From Treponema sp. (GTDB taxonomy: Bacteria; Spirochaetota; Spirochaetia; Treponematales; Breznakiellaceae): 36,806 nt of DNA. Shown here piece after piece: positions 15,573 to 24,362 of the stretch (within the stretch, counting starts at the first letter, position 1; the number at the start of each line of letters is the position of its first letter). Both the position numbers and the translations under genes were made by a program. Where the stretch lies: positions 1 to 36,806 of the forward strand of contig WRJO01000007.1 in the NCBI GenBank assembly GCA_009778545.1, given 5' to 3'. Below the pieces are notes generated by a model that was not told where the DNA came from, did not search any database, and worked only from the letters and a program-made list of their open reading frames with translations.

Positions 15573-17864
15573 TTACTTCTTCACTTTCTTGGTCATTATC
15601 AGGACGTTCTTGTCGTCCATGCGATGGTAATTTACCGTATCCATGAGCTTTTTCACGAGGAAAATTCCCAGACCGCCTATTTCGCGCTGCATCAGCGGCT
15701 TGTCCAGATCCGGGTCCTGCGCTTCAAGGGGGTTATACGGTCTGCCGTTGTCTACAAACCGGATCAGTATTTCGTCTCCGGCCGCGATGCCGATGGTAAC
15801 TTCGCCCGTTTCCGGGGCATAGGCGTAATGTTCAACGTTTACGAATATTTCTTCGACCGCCTCGAATATCAGATCCTCCAGTTCGGGCGGGTAACCATAG
15901 CCGTCAAGCTCCTCTCCGATAAAGTCCAGGATTTTTCCGAAATTTTCCATCTTTGCCACTACCGTAAGCTCATTAATCACGGCCTCCCGGTCCAGCACGC
16001 CGTAGTGGCGGCTTTTTTCCAGGGCAAGCATGGTTATGTCATCCGACTGCTCGGTTTCTCCCGTAAATATGTCAATATCCCTTTTTATTGAGGAAAGCAT
16101 ATCCTTTGGGGGGAATTCCTTGCATCTGTTTATCGATGCCAAAAGCCGCTTTTCGGAAAAAAGCTCCCTGTCCGCGTTCATCGCTTCGGTTACGCCGTCG
16201 GTGTAAAAATAGATGGCATCCCCCGGTTCCAGCATTATTTCCACTTCGCGGTAGTCGGGGTTTTCGATAAATCCCAGGACGATGCAGGGTTTTGTGCTAA
16301 AATAATTAAAATCGCCATCGCCTCTTCGCAGCAGGGGCGGGGTATGCCCGGCATTGACATACACAAACCTTCCGCTCGGTATGTTAAAGATGCCCATTAT
16401 CGCCGTTACGAACATCCGCGAATCGTTGTTCTCGCAGAGTTTTTTGTTGACTATCTCAAAAACGCTTTTGGGGCTGTCGCTGAAAGTGCAGTCCCGTATT
16501 ATGGTTTTGGTAATGACCATGAACAAAGCGGCGGGAATTCCCTTGCCGGAAACATCGGCTATTACTACCGCCAGATTGTTTCTGTCGAGCATGTAGAAAT
16601 CGTAAAAATCTCCGCCTACTTCCCTGGCTGGAATCATCGTGGCGTATATGTCGAATTCCGATCGGGTGGGGAAGGCAGGAAAAATACAGGGAATCATGCT
16701 GCTCTGTATCTCTGCCGCAACACGCAGTTCTGTGGCTATACGCTTTTTTTCTTCGCGTTCCCGTTCATGGGCTTCGATGGCGTTTTTTAAATCTTCGGTC
16801 ATTTTGTTAAAGGTTCCGGCAAGCATGCCAAATTCGTCTTTGGTGGTCTCCTTTACATGCATGTCAAGGTTGCCAATGGCGAGGTGGGCGACATCGGTGG
16901 TGAGCCGCCGCAGCGGCGTGTTGATAAGTTTTGATACCAGAAAATACGCGGCGGCCATTAAAAAAACCAGAGAAAAAATAATCGTCATCGAGTAGCAGGT
17001 GTTGCGCTTTTCCACTTCGGCGAAAATTTCGTTCTCGGGAATCTGTACCGACAGCAGCCAGCCGTTGTCCAGCCGCCTGCCAAAGTTTAAATAGTTTACC
17101 CCCCCAAGGGTAAACGAACCGGCGTTTATGTCCCATGGAATGATTTTGGCGGGTGCGCCCGTCAGGTTGGGCAGGTATGTGGCAGAAATGATGTAGTCTT
17201 TTTCGGGAACGCAGAGCACGACAAAGCTGTTTTCGGTGGGGCGGATGGCGGTTAATGCCTTTACCGCCTTTTCCATCCCCCAGTCCACAACCGATATTCC
17301 AATCATGGCGCCTTCGGAATCGAAAATGCCCGCTCCGGCTGCGGTTTTGAGATTCTGCGTAATGTCGCCGATAAAAGGCTTTGCCCACGCAACCTGGTAC
17401 GGCTGCGTTATTTCGTCAACAATGTCGCGATACCAGTTTCTGTCGTAAAAATCGTAGTTTTCAATGTCGCCCAGGCGCAGTTCGCCGGTGTCCCTGTCAT
17501 AGAACGCGTAGATGCTGACCTTGCGCGTTTCGTTGTTAAAGGCATGAGGCTCAAACCACAGCCCCCCTCCGACGGCAGCCGGAAAGCTGCGGAGAAATTC
17601 CAGCACCGACGTTTCGCCGATACTGCGCGACTGCGACTGGTAAAACAACAGGCCGCTGGTCACCATGTTGATGGCGCTTCGTTCAATGCCCCCGATTTCC
17701 TTGTTGAATTTTTCCGTTTCCAGTTCAACCGTTTTTTCGATGTCTTCAAGGCGCAGGCGTTTGTAATTTTTCGTCGTTGCCATTGAATACAGTACAAAGG
17801 CTGTACCCATGAATATCAAAGAGACAAATGTTATTGCAAGAATTTTTGTCCGTATCGAATACAT
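15573..17864 (-). CDS. Membrane sensor with SpoIIE phosphatase and RsbW-like kinase domains
   Basis: 763 aa. Order: TM1 (~7-29), a large periplasmic Cache-type sensor (30-288; FYDRNWYRDIV, SVVDWGMEKAV), TM2 (~291-311), HAMP (312-364), a short coiled linker, a PP2C/SpoIIE phosphatase (~403-616), then a GHKL ATPase like the RsbW/SpoIIAB anti-sigma kinases (~632-759). Metal-binding acids are in VGGDFYDF (Asp419), IADVSGKG (Asp437), YTDGVTEA (Asp556) and QSDDIT. The kinase part has the N-box pair Glu672/Asn676, VDNGRPYNP and GGLGIFLVKKL. A single protein could therefore dephosphorylate and rephosphorylate its STAS partner, whose gene ends 2 bp upstream. The ligand is unknown. Both catalytic domains look intact. 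Confidence 0.92.
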   Translation of the reverse strand: MYSIRTKILAITFVSLIFMGTAFVLYSMATTKNYKRLRLEDIEKTVELETEKFNKEIGGIERSAINMVTSGLLFYQSQSRSIGETSVLEFLRSFPAAVGGGLWFEPHAFNNETRKVSIYAFYDRDTGELRLGDIENYDFYDRNWYRDIVDEITQPYQVAWAKPFIGDITQNLKTAAGAGIFDSEGAMIGISVVDWGMEKAVKALTAIRPTENSFVVLCVPEKDYIISATYLPNLTGAPAKIIPWDINAGSFTLGGVNYLNFGRRLDNGWLLSVQIPENEIFAEVEKRNTCYSMTIIFSLVFLMAAAYFLVSKLINTPLRRLTTDVAHLAIGNLDMHVKETTKDEFGMLAGTFNKMTEDLKNAIEAHEREREEKKRIATELRVAAEIQSSMIPCIFPAFPTRSEFDIYATMIPAREVGGDFYDFYMLDRNNLAVVIADVSGKGIPAALFMVITKTIIRDCTFSDSPKSVFEIVNKKLCENNDSRMFVTAIMGIFNIPSGRFVYVNAGHTPPLLRRGDGDFNYFSTKPCIVLGFIENPDYREVEIMLEPGDAIYFYTDGVTEAMNADRELFSEKRLLASINRCKEFPPKDMLSSIKRDIDIFTGETEQSDDITMLALEKSRHYGVLDREAVINELTVVAKMENFGKILDFIGEELDGYGYPPELEDLIFEAVEEIFVNVEHYAYAPETGEVTIGIAAGDEILIRFVDNGRPYNPLEAQDPDLDKPLMQREIGGLGIFLVKKLMDTVNYHRMDDKNVLIMTKKVKK

Positions 17865-17866
17865 GA

Positions 17867-18181
17867 TTACTTGATCAGCATCTCATCCAGCGCGGTCATG
17901 CCCAGGACATTTCTGACATTTTGCGATGGCATTTCAATGCCGAATCTGCCCCCTGTGTCATTGAGATCCTGATACGTTTTAAGGATTACACGTATCCCGG
18001 CGGAACTCAGAAATTTTACCCATAGCATGTTCAGGACGATATTTTTTTGCCCGTCATGTATAGCCTTGTGCAACCAGTTTTCCAGCTTGTCCGCAGTCCC
18101 TGAATTAACATGGCCCTTGATGGTTAATTTAATGCCTTCCATGGTTGTCTCTTCAGTAATTTCCAGGTCTTCATTTCGCAC
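17867..18181 (-). CDS. STAS-domain anti-sigma factor antagonist
   Basis: 104 aa, starting with GTG 18181 behind AAGGAG, 8 nt away. It is a single STAS domain of the SpoIIAA/RsbV type. The phosphorylation loop is FLSSAGIRVILKTY; Ser60 aligns with the phosphoserine of SpoIIAA. When unphosphorylated such proteins bind the anti-sigma kinase and free its target. It is first in the operon, directly before the SpoIIE/kinase fusion, which is its obvious phosphatase and kinase. No sigma factor gene is nearby, so the output may not be a sigma factor. Confidence 0.93.
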   Translation of the reverse strand: MRNEDLEITEETTMEGIKLTIKGHVNSGTADKLENWLHKAIHDGQKNIVLNMLWVKFLSSAGIRVILKTYQDLNDTGGRFGIEMPSQNVRNVLGMTALDEMLIK

Positions 18182-18223
18182 GAAATTGTCTCCTTATGAT
18201 GCATATTTACGGTGCATATATAA

Positions 18224-18252
18224 AATATATTCGATATTTGGAAATTTGTAAA
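18224..18252 (-). promoter_or_regulatory. Sigma-70-type promoter of the partner-switch operon
   Basis: On the minus strand: TTTACA (18247-18252), a 17-bp spacer and TATATT (18224-18229), about 40 bp before the GTG start, with AAGGAG in the leader. The surrounding DNA is very AT-rich. Confidence 0.7.
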
Positions 18253-18435
18253 CATTTCCTCTTTTTTTTTAAATTGGTTGCCTCTCGCCGGTTTTATTTT
18301 TATATTGTAGTTTAGGGGTAAAAATATGGAGAATCCTCTTTAAAAGGGCAAATTTGGCAGGCCATGCCCCATTTTGATGCAGAAATGGGGGCAGATATGG
18401 CTGTGGGGCCATTTTTGGAAGATTTGTCGGAGATA
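18253..18435. other. Divergent intergenic region with hairpins
   Basis: There is no gene between 18182 and 18526. Besides the two promoters it holds CCCCATTT (18367-18374) facing AAATGGGG (18383-18390), an 8-bp hairpin, and just after it ATGGC/GCCAT around a TGTGGG loop ending in five T. Both lie upstream of the plus-strand promoter, so they are more likely DNA-level regulator sites or the tail of an unseen small RNA than part of the kinase leader. No riboswitch motif is recognised. Confidence 0.4.
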
Positions 18436-18464
18436 TTGCAGATGCAGAGCCAATGCACTATACT
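18436..18464 (+). promoter_or_regulatory. Sigma-70-type promoter of the hybrid kinase operon
   Basis: TTGCAG (18436-18441), a 17-bp spacer and TATACT (18459-18464). It leaves a leader of about 55 nt ending in GAGGGG before ATG 18527. Confidence 0.75.
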
Positions 18465-18526
18465 ATAAGTACATATTTCTGCGGTGCTTCATTCGACTGT
18501 GAATTTGGTGTTAGAGGGGTAGGATA

Positions 18527-21500
18527 ATGAACCGTACCGGGTCGAATAACCGGAAGCAGAAAAACAGGCTCGCCGCACATACCAGAATTGTCAACATGGT
18601 GCTTCTTTTCCTCGTCCTTGTCCTGCTCACGGTGGTGTCGGGCGTGATAATCAACAGGATTAACAACGAGAACGCCAGGAATATCGTCCGGACCTATTCG
18701 ATGGAGGCTGCGGACAAGTTCTTTTCGTATATTAGCCAGGACCTTACCCTGGTGCGAAAGGCGGCGCACTCAAGGGCCATTACGGCGTGGTTTGCCAACG
18801 AGGGCGACCAGCAGAAAAAATTCGACGCGATGGACGAGCTGTCGGACTATGCCGCCATCATGAACGGCAATCATTTTTACCTCGGCATCCATGAATCAAT
18901 GAACGAATACTCCCTGATGCACGGCCATGGCCACGAGCATGAAACCGGGCCGATGTTTATGGACGTTGGCCCCCATGCGCGGCTCGATCAGCAAAACCCG
19001 GACGACATCTGGTATTTTGACTGCATAAATTCCGATAATGTGTATTCCCTGAATATCGACGTAGAAAAAGCCACCAACATGTGGCATTTGTGGATAAACC
19101 ACAAGGTTCTGCTGGACGGGAAATTCCTGGGGATATTCTGCTCGGGACTGGGCATCCCCGACGTGTTCTACGAAATATTCAGCGAAGAAAAGTACAACCA
19201 GAATATAGTGCGGGGATACATTATCGACAGGCGCGGCGTTATCCAGTCGTCCAGCATCGATCCCCGCATTTACCACGAAGAAGACAACCACATTCACGAA
19301 GAAAGTTCCGATCCCGCTTTTGCTGCGGCACTCGGTATGCACATAGCGGGCATTCAGGGGGTTTTTGGCCCCCATTCCCGCCCGCAGGTGCTCAGGACCA
19401 GCAAAAGGCCGTTTGAATACGTCGCCATCGAGCCTATCGGCAGCACGGACTGGTCGGTCGTCGTTTTTTACAACGGCCATTCGCTTGCCGGCGTCGCCAA
19501 CCTCGTGCCGCTGCTGGTTGTGATGCTGTCCGCCCTGTTCCTCTATGTGGTGGCGAGAAACGCCATCGTGGGCAGGATCATATTCACCCCGCTGGATAAC
19601 CTTATTCAGAGCGTGTCAGAAGGCAAATCAAATGATGCCGATTTTTTCGGCAAGGACCGCGACGACGAAATCGGCGACCTGGCCCGGGTCATACGGGACG
19701 CTTCGTATCAGGAGGAGCGCCAGGAGCAGCTTTTGCAGGCGGTTAACAGCGCCGCCGCCGTCCTGCTCGCCCCGGCAAACGAGGAGGATTTTGACACTTC
19801 GCTGATGGAGGGGCTGGACCTCATCGGCCGCTGCGTAGACGTCGACCGCCTCCATATCTGGCGGAACGAGATGATTGAAGGGGAATTAACCTACATCAAC
19901 CAGTTCAGCTGGGTCAGAAGCGATTGTTCCAGGTGGAGAAAGTCCGCCGCAATACAGCGCCGCTACAGCGAAGTTCCCGAACTGGAAAGAAGGTTCCTCC
20001 GGAATGAATATATAAACGGCCCGGTTTCCCAGATGCCGGCAGAAGAACAGGCAATATTCATAGATCAGGGCGTAAAGTCCTTTTTGGGAATACCGCTGTA
20101 TTTGCAGAAAAAGTTTTACGGCTATTTCAGCTTTGACGACTGCCACGAGGAACGGGTCTTTACCAACGACGAGGTTAACATCCTCCGTTCCGCCGGTCTG
20201 ATGCTTGTCAGCGCCGTTAACCGCAACACCCACGCGGCGCAGCTTAACGAGGCGCACCAGCAGACGCGGCTTTTGCTTGACGCGATGCCCTTTGCCTGCA
20301 ACCTGTGGGACAAGAACCTTAAGGTTTTCGGATGCAACGAAGAAAACGTCAGGCTGTTCGATCTTAAGGACAAGGATGAATTTATCAATTGTTTTGAAGA
20401 GCTGTCTCCGGAATACCAGCCCAGCGGAGTGCTTTCCACGGTAAAGACCGAATATGTAAAAAGGGCGTTTGCCGAAGGCAGGTGCGTCTTTAACTGGATG
20501 CACCAGAAGCGGGACGGCACCCCAATCCCCACGGAGATGACGCTTGTCCGCGTCGACTACGACGGGGACTATGCCGTTGCCGGGTATGTGCGGGACCTCC
20601 GCGAACAGAACCGGATGTTGAACGAAATCCAGCGGCGGGACAGCCTCCTCCATGTGATGAACCACACGGCGACCGCGCTGCTCTCGCCGGTGGACGAGTC
20701 GGATTTTGAGGCTTCGCTGCTTCAGGGCCTGGAGCTCATCGGCCGCTGCGTGGACGCGGACCGCATCAACATCTGGCGGAATGATACAATCGACGGGGTC
20801 TTTTGCTACGTCAACCAGTTTCAGTGGCTGAGAAGCGACGCCAGCCGCAGGGGGAGGCCCGCCATCGGCAGCCGCCCGTACAGGGATAACCCCGAATGGG
20901 AAAAGGCCTTTATTAAAAATGAATGTATCAACGGGCCTGTTTCTGCACGGACAAAATCCGAGCGGGACCTTTTGGGACCCCAGGGCGTCAAATCAATTTT
21001 GGCGATTCCGCTGCATTGGAACAGGCAGTTCTACGGTTTTTTCAGCCTGGACGACTGCCATCAGGAGCGTACCTTCAGCGAAGACGAGGTGAACATCCTC
21101 CGCTCCGCCGGCCTTATGATGGTCAATGCGTTTAACCGCAACACCCAGGCAACCCAGCTTCGCGAAGCCCATGAGCATACGACCCTTCTGTTGGACACGA
21201 TGCCGATGACCTGCAACCTGTTTCACCGGGATGCGCAGATATTTGACTGCAACGAAGCTGCGGTCAAGCTCTTTGAAACTAAAGACAAGCAGGGCTATCT
21301 GGAGCATTTTTGGGATTTTTCTCCATTTTACCAGATGGACGGACAGCTCAGTTCCGAAAAAGCCGCCATGTTAATTAACAAGGCTTTTAACGAGGGCAGG
21401 GCTGTTTCCGAATGGACGCACAAGCTGCCCGACGGCACGTTGATGCCGGTGGAAGTAACGCTTGTCCGCGTCAAATTCGGGGACGACGATATCGTCGCCG

Positions 21501-24349
21501 GCTATTCATGGGACTTGCGCGAACATAAACGGATGGTGCACGAGATCGAGCAGGGCGCGAGCCTTCTTAACACGGTGAACCACGCCGCCACGATTCTTTT
21601 GCAGTCGGAGATCGATGAATTCAACAGCAACCTGCACCGCTGCATGGGCATGATGGCCGAATCCGTCGTTGCCGACCGGGTATGCATCTGGAAGAACCAC
21701 ATTAAATCGGGCAAGCTGTACTGCACCCAGATTCACGAATGGCTGGGCGATGCCGAAAGCCAGATAGACCTTGATTTAACGATTGACGTATCCTATGGCG
21801 ATACGCTCCCCGGCTGGGAAAGGACCCTGTCGCGGGGGGACTGCATCAACAGCCTGGTGCGCGACATGTCGCCGGAGGAGCAGGCCCAGCTTGCGCCGCA
21901 GGGGATAAAGGCCCTCTTTGTCGCGCCGGTGTTCGTGCATGATAAATTCTGGGGCTATGTCGGCTTTGACAATTGCCACAGCGAAAAAATCCTTTCCGAA
22001 AGCGAAGAATTTACCCTCCGCTCCGGCAGCATGCTCATAGCCACCGCCCTCTTGCGCAACGAAATGACGCTGAGCATCCGCGACACCGCCGCCAAGCTGG
22101 AAGCGGTTATCGCCGGTTACGCGGGCATTATCTGGTGCGTGGATACCGAAAACAAAATTACCCTGTTCAACGGCATGTACCTCAACGAGCTTGGGTTCCC
22201 GCCCGACTACTATGAAGGCATGAAGATCGAAGCCGCCCTGCTGGACAGGCGGTTTTTCGGCATCCACGAAACCGTGCCCAAGACTTTTGCCGAAGGGCCG
22301 CAGGACCTGAGCACCGAGATCGAAGGAAAGGTGTACCGGACCCGTACCACGCCCATCTACAACGACAAGGGCCGTGTGGTTAACGTGGTGGGGACTTTCG
22401 ACGACGTTACGGAAAGAAACAAGATGCAGATGGAGCTTAAGGCGGCGCTGAAGGAGGCGCAGGAAGCGAACAACGCCAAGACGAGCTTCCTTGCCAGGAT
22501 GAGCCACGAAATGCGAACGCCGCTGAACGCGGTAATCGGCCTTTCCACGCTGATGATGGAGGATAAGTCCCTCGTCGAAGAAGTGCTTTCAAATCTTGAA
22601 AAGATCAACAGCGCCGGATCGACCCTCCTTTCCACGGTGAACGACATTCTGGACATCTCCAAAATAGAAGCGGGCAAATTCGAAATTATCCCCGTGCAGT
22701 ACGACATCCCCAGCCTTATCAACGACGCCATTACCCAGAGCATCATGCGGATCGGCGACAAGCCGATCCAGTTCCGCCTGGACATAAACGGGAACCTGCC
22801 CTCGCGGCTGTACGGCGACGATCTGCGGGTAAAGCAGGTTCTGAACAACCTGCTGTCCAACGCGTTCAAGTACACCTGGGACGGCTCGGTGGAACTGGGG
22901 GTGAACTGCGAACGCGACGGCGACACGGTGTGGATGACCATTACCGTCAAAGACACCGGCATGGGTATTCGCAAGGAGGATATGGACAGCCTCTTTGCCG
23001 ACTATGTGCAGATGGATACATCGGCCAACCGGAAAATAGAGGGGACCGGCCTGGGGCTTTCCATCACCAAAAAGATCGCCGTCATGATGGATGGCACGGT
23101 AGACGTGCAAAGCGAATATGGCAAAGGGAGCGTGTTTACGGTAAAGCTCCGGCAGGGGTATGTAAACGATTCCGTAATCGGGGATGAAGTGGTAAACAGC
23201 CTCAAGGGCTTCCATTACTCCGATCAGAAGCGCCGCCGGAGCTTCCGCACGGCAAGGGTCAATCTGTCCTATGCGCGGGTGCTGCTGGTTGACGACGTGA
23301 CGACGAACCTCGATGTCGCCAAGGGCATGATGAAGCCCTACGGCATGCAGATCGACTGCGTTACCAGCGGCCAGGACGCCATCAACATGATCCGCGCCGA
23401 ATCGGTCAGGTACAACGCGATCTTCATGGATCACATGATGCCCGATATGGACGGGATCGAAGCCACCAGGATTATCCGCGAGGAAATCGGGACGGAATAT
23501 GCCAAAAATATTCCCATTATCGCCCTTACCGCCAACGCGATCCTCGGCAACGAGGCGCTGTTCCTCGACAAGGGCTTCCAGGCGTTTTTAACCAAGCCCA
23601 TCGAAATCGAACGCCTGGACATGGTGATTCGGGAATGGGTGCGGGACAAGGAGCTGGAAAAGAGTCTCGCGGGCCAGAAGATCAACATAGACGGGCAGGA
23701 GTATTTGGATGTCCGCAGCGGGGACGAGCGGCGCACCGATTCCGACAGGAGGAGCGGCGGCGACCGGCGTACTTTTGGGAAGAGAATCCACGGGCTGGAC
23801 ATCGGCAGGGGAATAGAGCGCTTCAGCGGCGATGAGGAATCGTTCCTCCAGGTGCTGCAATCCTACGCGAACAACACGCCGCCGCTTCTGGAGAAGATCG
23901 TCTCGGTGAACAAGGACAATTTGTCCGAATATGCCGTTACCGTTCACGGAATAAAGGGGGCAAGCAACGGCATCTGCGCGGAGGCGGTGGGCGCCAAGGC
24001 CGAAGCCCTGGAAAAAGCGGCAAAAGACGGGGATATCAGCTATGTGATGGCATATAACGTCGATTTTATGGATTCCGCCAAAAAGCTCATAAAAGACATA
24101 ACCGGTATGCTGGAGGATATTGCCCGCGAGAATCCCAAGCCTAAAAAGGAGAAGCCGGACAGCGAGGCGCTGGGCAGGCTGCTGGCCGCCTGCGATGCCT
24201 ATAACATGGACGGGGTGGACGCGGCCATGGAAGAAATTGAATGCTATGAATATGAATCCGACGGCGGCCTTTCCGTCTGGCTGCGCGAAAATGTCAACCA
24301 GATGAACTTCGCCCAGATTACAGAACGGCTTTCGGCCCTGGCAGGGTAG
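18527..24349 (+). CDS. Giant hybrid histidine kinase (Cache-HAMP-3x(GAF-PAS)-HK-REC-Hpt)
   Basis: 1940 aa; GAGGGG lies 7 nt before the ATG. Order: TM1 (24-43), a periplasmic sensor (~44-322) with two histidine clusters (HGHGHEH 132-138 and HEEDNHIH 250-257), TM2 (~323-343), HAMP (347-400), three GAF-PAS units of about 300 residues each (405-706, 707-1009, 1010-1305), HisKA with phospho-acceptor His1327 in RMSHEMRTPLNAV, ATPase with N-box NNLLSNAFK (from 1440), VKDTGMGI and GTGLGLSI, REC with DD at 1589-1590 and phospho-acceptor Asp1635 in FMDHMMPDMDG, a charged Arg/Asp linker, Hpt with His1807 in VHGIKGAS, and a C-terminal domain of about 65 residues. All phosphorelay residues are present. 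It is first in an operon with a paralogous kinase and an HD-GYP regulator. The signal is unknown. Confidence 0.95.
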   Translation: MNRTGSNNRKQKNRLAAHTRIVNMVLLFLVLVLLTVVSGVIINRINNENARNIVRTYSMEAADKFFSYISQDLTLVRKAAHSRAITAWFANEGDQQKKFDAMDELSDYAAIMNGNHFYLGIHESMNEYSLMHGHGHEHETGPMFMDVGPHARLDQQNPDDIWYFDCINSDNVYSLNIDVEKATNMWHLWINHKVLLDGKFLGIFCSGLGIPDVFYEIFSEEKYNQNIVRGYIIDRRGVIQSSSIDPRIYHEEDNHIHEESSDPAFAAALGMHIAGIQGVFGPHSRPQVLRTSKRPFEYVAIEPIGSTDWSVVVFYNGHSLAGVANLVPLLVVMLSALFLYVVARNAIVGRIIFTPLDNLIQSVSEGKSNDADFFGKDRDDEIGDLARVIRDASYQEERQEQLLQAVNSAAAVLLAPANEEDFDTSLMEGLDLIGRCVDVDRLHIWRNEMIEGELTYINQFSWVRSDCSRWRKSAAIQRRYSEVPELERRFLRNEYINGPVSQMPAEEQAIFIDQGVKSFLGIPLYLQKKFYGYFSFDDCHEERVFTNDEVNILRSAGLMLVSAVNRNTHAAQLNEAHQQTRLLLDAMPFACNLWDKNLKVFGCNEENVRLFDLKDKDEFINCFEELSPEYQPSGVLSTVKTEYVKRAFAEGRCVFNWMHQKRDGTPIPTEMTLVRVDYDGDYAVAGYVRDLREQNRMLNEIQRRDSLLHVMNHTATALLSPVDESDFEASLLQGLELIGRCVDADRINIWRNDTIDGVFCYVNQFQWLRSDASRRGRPAIGSRPYRDNPEWEKAFIKNECINGPVSARTKSERDLLGPQGVKSILAIPLHWNRQFYGFFSLDDCHQERTFSEDEVNILRSAGLMMVNAFNRNTQATQLREAHEHTTLLLDTMPMTCNLFHRDAQIFDCNEAAVKLFETKDKQGYLEHFWDFSPFYQMDGQLSSEKAAMLINKAFNEGRAVSEWTHKLPDGTLMPVEVTLVRVKFGDDDIVAGYSWDLREHKRMVHEIEQGASLLNTVNHAATILLQSEIDEFNSNLHRCMGMMAESVVADRVCIWKNHIKSGKLYCTQIHEWLGDAESQIDLDLTIDVSYGDTLPGWERTLSRGDCINSLVRDMSPEEQAQLAPQGIKALFVAPVFVHDKFWGYVGFDNCHSEKILSESEEFTLRSGSMLIATALLRNEMTLSIRDTAAKLEAVIAGYAGIIWCVDTENKITLFNGMYLNELGFPPDYYEGMKIEAALLDRRFFGIHETVPKTFAEGPQDLSTEIEGKVYRTRTTPIYNDKGRVVNVVGTFDDVTERNKMQMELKAALKEAQEANNAKTSFLARMSHEMRTPLNAVIGLSTLMMEDKSLVEEVLSNLEKINSAGSTLLSTVNDILDISKIEAGKFEIIPVQYDIPSLINDAITQSIMRIGDKPIQFRLDINGNLPSRLYGDDLRVKQVLNNLLSNAFKYTWDGSVELGVNCERDGDTVWMTITVKDTGMGIRKEDMDSLFADYVQMDTSANRKIEGTGLGLSITKKIAVMMDGTVDVQSEYGKGSVFTVKLRQGYVNDSVIGDEVVNSLKGFHYSDQKRRRSFRTARVNLSYARVLLVDDVTTNLDVAKGMMKPYGMQIDCVTSGQDAINMIRAESVRYNAIFMDHMMPDMDGIEATRIIREEIGTEYAKNIPIIALTANAILGNEALFLDKGFQAFLTKPIEIERLDMVIREWVRDKELEKSLAGQKINIDGQEYLDVRSGDERRTDSDRRSGGDRRTFGKRIHGLDIGRGIERFSGDEESFLQVLQSYANNTPPLLEKIVSVNKDNLSEYAVTVHGIKGASNGICAEAVGAKAEALEKAAKDGDISYVMAYNVDFMDSAKKLIKDITGMLEDIARENPKPKKEKPDSEALGRLLAACDAYNMDGVDAAMEEIECYEYESDGGLSVWLRENVNQMNFAQITERLSALAG

Positions 24350-24362
24350 GGCGGTACCTCGA

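Noticed and set aside
18182-18526. Cyclic-di-GMP riboswitch in the kinase leader
   Set aside because: The promoter leaves only about 55 nt of leader, and none of the conserved riboswitch sequence is seen.
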